Translations under genes and position numbers: made by a program
Shown here: one piece after another, positions 5,501 to 5,822 of the stretch
How positions within the stretch are numbered: position 1 is the first letter of the stretch
How the letters are laid out: each line of letters starts with the position of its first letter
Notes under the pieces: model-generated
Told to the model about the DNA's origin: nothing
Seen by the model: only the letters and a program-made list of their open reading frames with translations
Database searches by the model: none
Source of the DNA: CAZGLK01 sp964526375
GTDB taxonomy: Bacteria; Patescibacteriota; Minisyncoccia; JACQLN01
Length of the DNA: 5,822 nt
Direction: 5' to 3'
Assembly (NCBI GenBank): GCA_964526375.1
Contig: CAZGLK010000049.1
Coordinates: 1-5,822 of the forward strand

Positions 5501-5822
5501 TACGCTAACGCAAACTACATAAGAGCTTCCGGCAGCGTCTCGCAGAGTTTAGAAATACAAGTGGGTTTAGATGGCAGTAGTGTCGCGGGGAGCTTGTCAA
5601 TTAACCCTTATGGTGGGAATACCGGCATAGCAACAACCACTCCTGGATTAAAACTGGATATCCACGGAGATACCGATGTGGCTGGAAATCTCTATGCTCT
5701 GGGTACAACAACCACCTCAAGCCTTATCGCAACTTCCACTTTAGAAGTCCGAGGAGTATCAGGCAGTGACCTTACGGTCTTTAAGGGTAGAACCGGATTA
5801 GCCACTTCCACTCCCTGGGGCA
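2600..5822 (+). CDS. Giant surface fibre protein: HTH head, Pro-rich linker, one membrane helix, GIGTTTPG repeats (3' end outside window)
   Basis: The frame is open from GTG 2600 (in-frame TAG at 2585) to the window edge, at least 1074 codons, and the 100-N gap at 4204-4303 keeps frame. Residues 5-52 resemble an excisionase/MerR helix-turn-helix ('ISKIATETPYSAEYLSLLCR' then 'KAKKFGRNWYITRQALQEYI'). Residues 60-345 are a Pro/Gln/Lys-rich linker. A hydrophobic helix spans about 359-376, after a basic and Trp-rich segment, so the head should be cytoplasmic and the rest outside. A fibre-like start 'NLSADYLDNLSAQDF' (452-466) and 'TKNGNVT' resembles phage tail-fibre segments. Beyond the gap, eight GIGTTTPG-type motifs occur near residues 574, 616, 658, 700, 760, 904, 1009 and 1066. 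Repeats of this kind in tail fibres and CPR surface proteins form beta-rich stalks, sometimes ending in an S74 chaperone domain; none is visible here. A role in attachment is inferred. Confidence 0.8.
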   Translation, partial: MKENDYILISKIATETPYSAEYLSLLCRRKKIKAKKFGRNWYITRQALQEYIQGQGLSIIVPRNLIMRGQPFGFKPKIIFNDQPLNNPIQLAVESTTVQKSALPVLPPSEPAHFENFLKKESKNKDGYVSFDKSLESLGLKILDTPQPAESQYSPSSAPEIRPPDLVPVFPRPVLPIVEPPQEPQEGLGYLDFLKSKVFEVPTSAPEKLETKQLPQSPIVPQEKPIQDKPISQKLLKFAPRSILQKPAEPIAQFSPAKTAADKLAEKIQNLKPKFPIGFPFPAPAPSLRADVPPQKQPTERHPISKIPAVENVPKQELVVEQLVRLLEARFKTRSWLSELWFSLRPSPSGWSRRKLWWVETAAVAAVVIVLTAGGLKLNRADALYGVIKEFFQDAVTLQGHTPGTHANDVLLLDKEGKISIYGHIETKGQLRSYVEQGIAPIVVDSTTTAENLSADYLDNLSAQDFTLQLVTKNGNVTYTNVKLEGGAEIGHLLLAKDGAEIGKTLLVKGAAKFLEDVNLIKNLSVGKNISIGQXXXXXXXXXXXXXXXXXXXXXXXXXXXXXXXXXXYGLNFGIGTSTPGAALAVKGAGLFEGFVSADYFTSTSSNTSWLMGQMGVGSTTPGAQMGVNGAILSEGFVSADYFTSTSSNTSWLMGQFGIGTTTPGAQLAVNGSIIAEGFVSADYFTSTSSNASWVMGNLGIGTTTPGNLLAVDGDGTISGNFYATGTTTTSSLIATSTLEVRSSAYTGGRVLAVFDDVFGLGTSSPGSLLSVQGSANIGDLIVEGPIKASYFTSTSTTNNTFAGALDVTESATSTFTGGLNISTTGGLSSATGLTITGGDILSSGKLTLTGASTSTLPQLNASTILTVPTLEISTILKSSGTATSTFAGGVSVTGGLYVSSNVGIGTAAPTALLHISKDSSVDFEGIRVINTNGGNDRSFIFFPRPDSTTRGLLLGHQFSRTTLPSDYANANYIRASGSVSQSLEIQVGLDGSSVAGSLSINPYGGNTGIATTTPGLKLDIHGDTDVAGNLYALGTTTTSSLIATSTLEVRGVSGSDLTVFKGRTGLATSTPWG
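4204..4303. other. 100-N assembly gap inside the giant gene
   Basis: Exactly 100 unknown bases follow the codon fragment GA and precede TAC. With this length the reading frame matches on both sides (codon starts 4202 and 4304). A length of 100 is a common placeholder, so the real gap may differ. The sequence after it starts mid-way through a 42-residue repeat unit, suggesting the gap arose from collapsed repeats. Confidence 0.95.
4304..4762 (+). repeat. 126-bp (42-residue) tandem repeats in the fibre region
   Basis: Units begin at the Ser codon of 'SADYFTSTSS' at 4388, 4514 and 4640, exactly 126 bp apart. Each holds 'SADYFTSTSSN', 'SW.MG', 'G.GTTTPG', 'VNG' and 'EGFV'. A partial unit precedes (GIGTSTPG near 4319), and the third unit diverges after 'VDGDG'. 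Units 1 and 2 share 23 identical bases near 4418 and 4544, while most other differences are at third codon positions. Confidence 0.9.
4757..5761 (+). repeat. Long-range duplicated segment 'GTTTTSSLIATSTLEVR'
   Basis: The segment 'GNFYATGTTTTSSL' followed by 'IATSTLEVR' (4757-4825) recurs as 'GNLYALGTTTTSSL' plus 'IATSTLEVR' (5684-5752), exactly 927 bp or 309 residues later in the same frame. The second copy uses many different codons. Both copies lead into another GIGT-type motif, suggesting a larger repeat module of the fibre. Confidence 0.75.

Overview
The window looks like part of a small-genome bacterium of the Candidate Phyla Radiation (Patescibacteria, Parcubacteria-like). This rests on recognised family types, not on a marker gene. 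They are a small winged-helix/nucleotidyltransferase-like regulator with the 'KLIEELFGSKA' start typical of that group, a membrane-anchored PPM-phosphatase-like protein without catalytic residues, and a very large surface protein built from 'GIGTTTPG' repeats. Gene starts mostly lack clear Shine-Dalgarno sequences, and stops are TAA or TAG, consistent with code 11.

Layout. (1) Positions 1-873, minus strand: 5' part of a degenerate PPM-type phosphatase-fold protein with one membrane helix; its coding sequence carries a perfect 31-bp palindrome. (2) 874-1048: divergent promoter region with a cluster of direct and inverted ACGCTAAT-type boxes. (3) 1049-1754, plus: a winged-helix plus nucleotidyltransferase-like regulator split over two frames by an apparent one-base indel in A-rich sequence. 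(4) 1782-1853: tRNA-Val(CAC), then a strong terminator shared with the converging minus-strand MerR-like small regulator (1894-2121). (5) 2122-2599: a noncoding stretch of about 480 bp with three TTATCCAC-type DnaA-box matches (two perfect), a fourth near-match on the other strand, and a 79% AT core. This is a candidate replication origin or DnaA-controlled region. It ends in a promoter, a 9-bp dyad, a 10-codon leader ORF and a terminator-like hairpin. (6) 2600-5822, plus: one open frame of at least 1074 codons running off the right edge, interrupted by a 100-N assembly gap that keeps frame. It encodes a cytoplasmic helix-turn-helix, a long Pro-rich linker, one membrane helix and an extracellular fibre-like repeat region.

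How the parts may work together (inference). The most unusual element is the giant protein joining a predicted DNA-binding head to a surface fibre. Its gene has a dyad at the transcription start and a possible attenuator. It lies beside DnaA-box-rich DNA, which raises the idea of a surface-linked regulator or DNA tether. The other genes look like ordinary regulators and a tRNA.
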